Below are positions 13,933 to 14,670 of a stretch of DNA of 14,670 nucleotides, in pieces; within the stretch, counting starts at the first letter, position 1; each line of letters opens with the position of its first letter. Made by a program: the position numbers and the translations under genes. The DNA comes from Darwinibacter acetoxidans_A (GTDB lineage: Bacteria; Bacillota; Limnochordia; Darwinibacteriales; Darwinibacteriaceae), in NCBI GenBank assembly GCA_041936745.1, contig JBHGWS010000102.1, forward strand, positions 1 to 14,670, given 5' to 3'. The notes below the pieces were generated by a model. The model was given only the letters and a program-made list of their open reading frames with translations, did no database searches and was not told where the DNA came from.

Positions 13933-14526
13933 TTAAAGCTGCCAAAAACAGGATTGGCGAACCTTTTTATATAATGGCACTACCTGCTCAAACCGCCCCT
14001 GATCGCCGCTGCGCAGAGCTCGATCAATCTCTTCTTTCAAAGTAATGGCCCACAAAAGGAGATCGATCTGTTCTCTGACAAAGGCGGCAAAACCGGGGGT
14101 CCTGATATTGGAGGGCACCGCCTCATTGGGCACTACAATTTCACCATACCAATCGGGTGTTTTTTCCTTAAAAACAAGTTGAACATGTAAAAGGCCGCTG
14201 AAACTTTGCAAAGCCTCCCAGGCCCGCAGGGGATCGTCAATGCGTTTAATCCGCATTTTTTGCTGTTCTTTCAGAAGTTTTCCGTTTGTTAAAGTCAGAG
14301 ACTCCGCCTCCACCTCACCAAGCTGCAGGCGAAAGGAGATTTCAGCCGCCCCCTCTTGGGCGACGAGCATCGTATTGGGCAGATAATCCCGCCTGGTAAC
14401 GAAGACCACCTGCTTTAAAATCTTGGCATCCTGCCACATTTTTTCCAAAAGAGCCCGGCTTGAACCATGTTTTAACGGAACTTCGCAAAATCGGCGCAAA
14501 GCGTATTCCTTGTGGATGATCATCAT
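13933..14526 (-). CDS. Putative YpiB/ReoY-like (UPF0302) protein with C-terminal IDEAL-like segment, 197 aa
   Basis: Soluble protein without signal or membrane helix. Its plan resembles the YpiB family as I remember it: an N-terminal helical part (KEYALRRF, 6-13), then LKQVVFVTRRDYLPNTMLV (37-55), a later DDPLRAWEALQ (97-107) leading into HVQLVFKEK (114-122) and WYGEIVVPNEAVP (126-138). A helix with EEIDRALRSGDQGRFEQV (165-182) looks like the IDEAL motif. It is about 18 residues longer than B. subtilis YpiB, with extra sequence near 70-95. The Listeria relative ReoY acts with ClpCP in controlling MurA turnover. ATG at 14526 follows GGAGGAGAGCG. Assignment is by remembered pattern, so a plain hypothetical protein remains possible. 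Confidence 0.5.
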   Translation of the reverse strand: MMIIHKEYALRRFCEVPLKHGSSRALLEKMWQDAKILKQVVFVTRRDYLPNTMLVAQEGAAEISFRLQLGEVEAESLTLTNGKLLKEQQKMRIKRIDDPLRAWEALQSFSGLLHVQLVFKEKTPDWYGEIVVPNEAVPSNIRTPGFAAFVREQIDLLLWAITLKEEIDRALRSGDQGRFEQVVPLYKKVRQSCFWQL

Positions 14527-14575
14527 CGCTCTCCTCCTCAACGAAGATCATTACACTATATGCCGCGCCTCCTCT

Positions 14576-14670
14576 TTAATCCCGCGCAATATTGATTTTT
14601 AAGTGGTCATAGGCCAGGCTAACCCCCGCCGGAAGCGCCCTATTGACCTGTTCATGCTCGAGTAGGTGCG
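14576..14670 (-). CDS. C-terminal 30 residues of an unrecognised protein (5' part outside window)
   Basis: The frame is open from the window edge to TAA at 14576-14578 and encodes a tail ending in ALPAGVSLAYDHLKINIARD. The mix of charged and hydrophobic residues looks like real coding sequence, and the stop lies 49 nt before the next gene on the same strand, so both may share a transcript. I cannot name the family from this piece. Confidence 0.55.
   Translation of the reverse strand, partial: HLLEHEQVNRALPAGVSLAYDHLKINIARD

Noticed and set aside
13945..13990. Weak GCCAA/TTGGC stem at the end of the YpiB-like gene as a terminator
   Set aside because: Only five base pairs, inside the coding end, and no T-run after it.

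Overview
The window looks like chromosomal DNA of an endospore-forming member of the Bacillota. It carries a complete GerA-type germinant receptor operon, a Gram-positive-length signal peptidase I and a protein resembling the YpiB/ReoY family, which is known from Bacillus and Listeria. The same window also encodes two TolC-family (OEP) proteins with export signals, an outer-membrane component normally found in diderms. A diderm or envelope-atypical spore-former is therefore possible, but the window cannot settle this. Base composition is close to balanced. Starts are unusually rich in GTG (about half), and many ribosome-binding sites are plain G-runs. Two genes run off the ends. I saw no rRNA, tRNA, CRISPR array or insertion sequence.

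Layout. (1) Positions 1-5581, minus strand: a tightly packed efflux operon, in transcription order membrane-fusion adaptor, ABC ATPase, short all-helical OEP protein, longer OEP protein with beta-rich inserts, and MacB/FtsX-type permease (cut by the window start). Neighbours overlap by 4, 8 and 11 bp or are 14 nt apart. (2) Positions 5582-5761: a divergent intergenic region with a candidate forespore (sigma-G-like) promoter facing the germination genes. (3) Positions 5762-9994, plus strand: gerAA, gerAB, gerAC, then a 57-residue two-helix membrane protein that fits the small 'D' subunit found with some germinant receptors. (4) Positions 10037-11375, minus strand: a DUF1538 membrane protein, a PII-like signalling protein and an 87-residue membrane protein, probably one operon with a promoter near 11461-11489 and a terminator near 9993-10025. 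(5) Positions 11607-13341: a patatin-like lipase (minus) divergent from a DUF502 membrane protein (plus). An 11-bp tandem repeat covers the end of the patatin gene. (6) Positions 13310-14670, minus strand: signal peptidase I (its 3' end overlaps DUF502 tail to tail), the YpiB/ReoY-like protein, and the last 30 codons of an unrecognised gene.

How the genes work together. In region 1, adaptor, ATPase and permease would form a MacAB-like pump, with one or both OEP proteins as the outer channel. In region 3, GerAA/AB/AC and the small protein would form the inner-membrane germinant receptor made in the forespore. In region 4, the PII-like protein probably senses a small molecule and controls the DUF1538 membrane protein. 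Regions 5 and 6 look like envelope housekeeping: lipid hydrolysis, a conserved membrane protein, signal-peptide removal and possibly control of wall synthesis. No gap without a gene exceeds 300 bases; the largest is 11376-11606.
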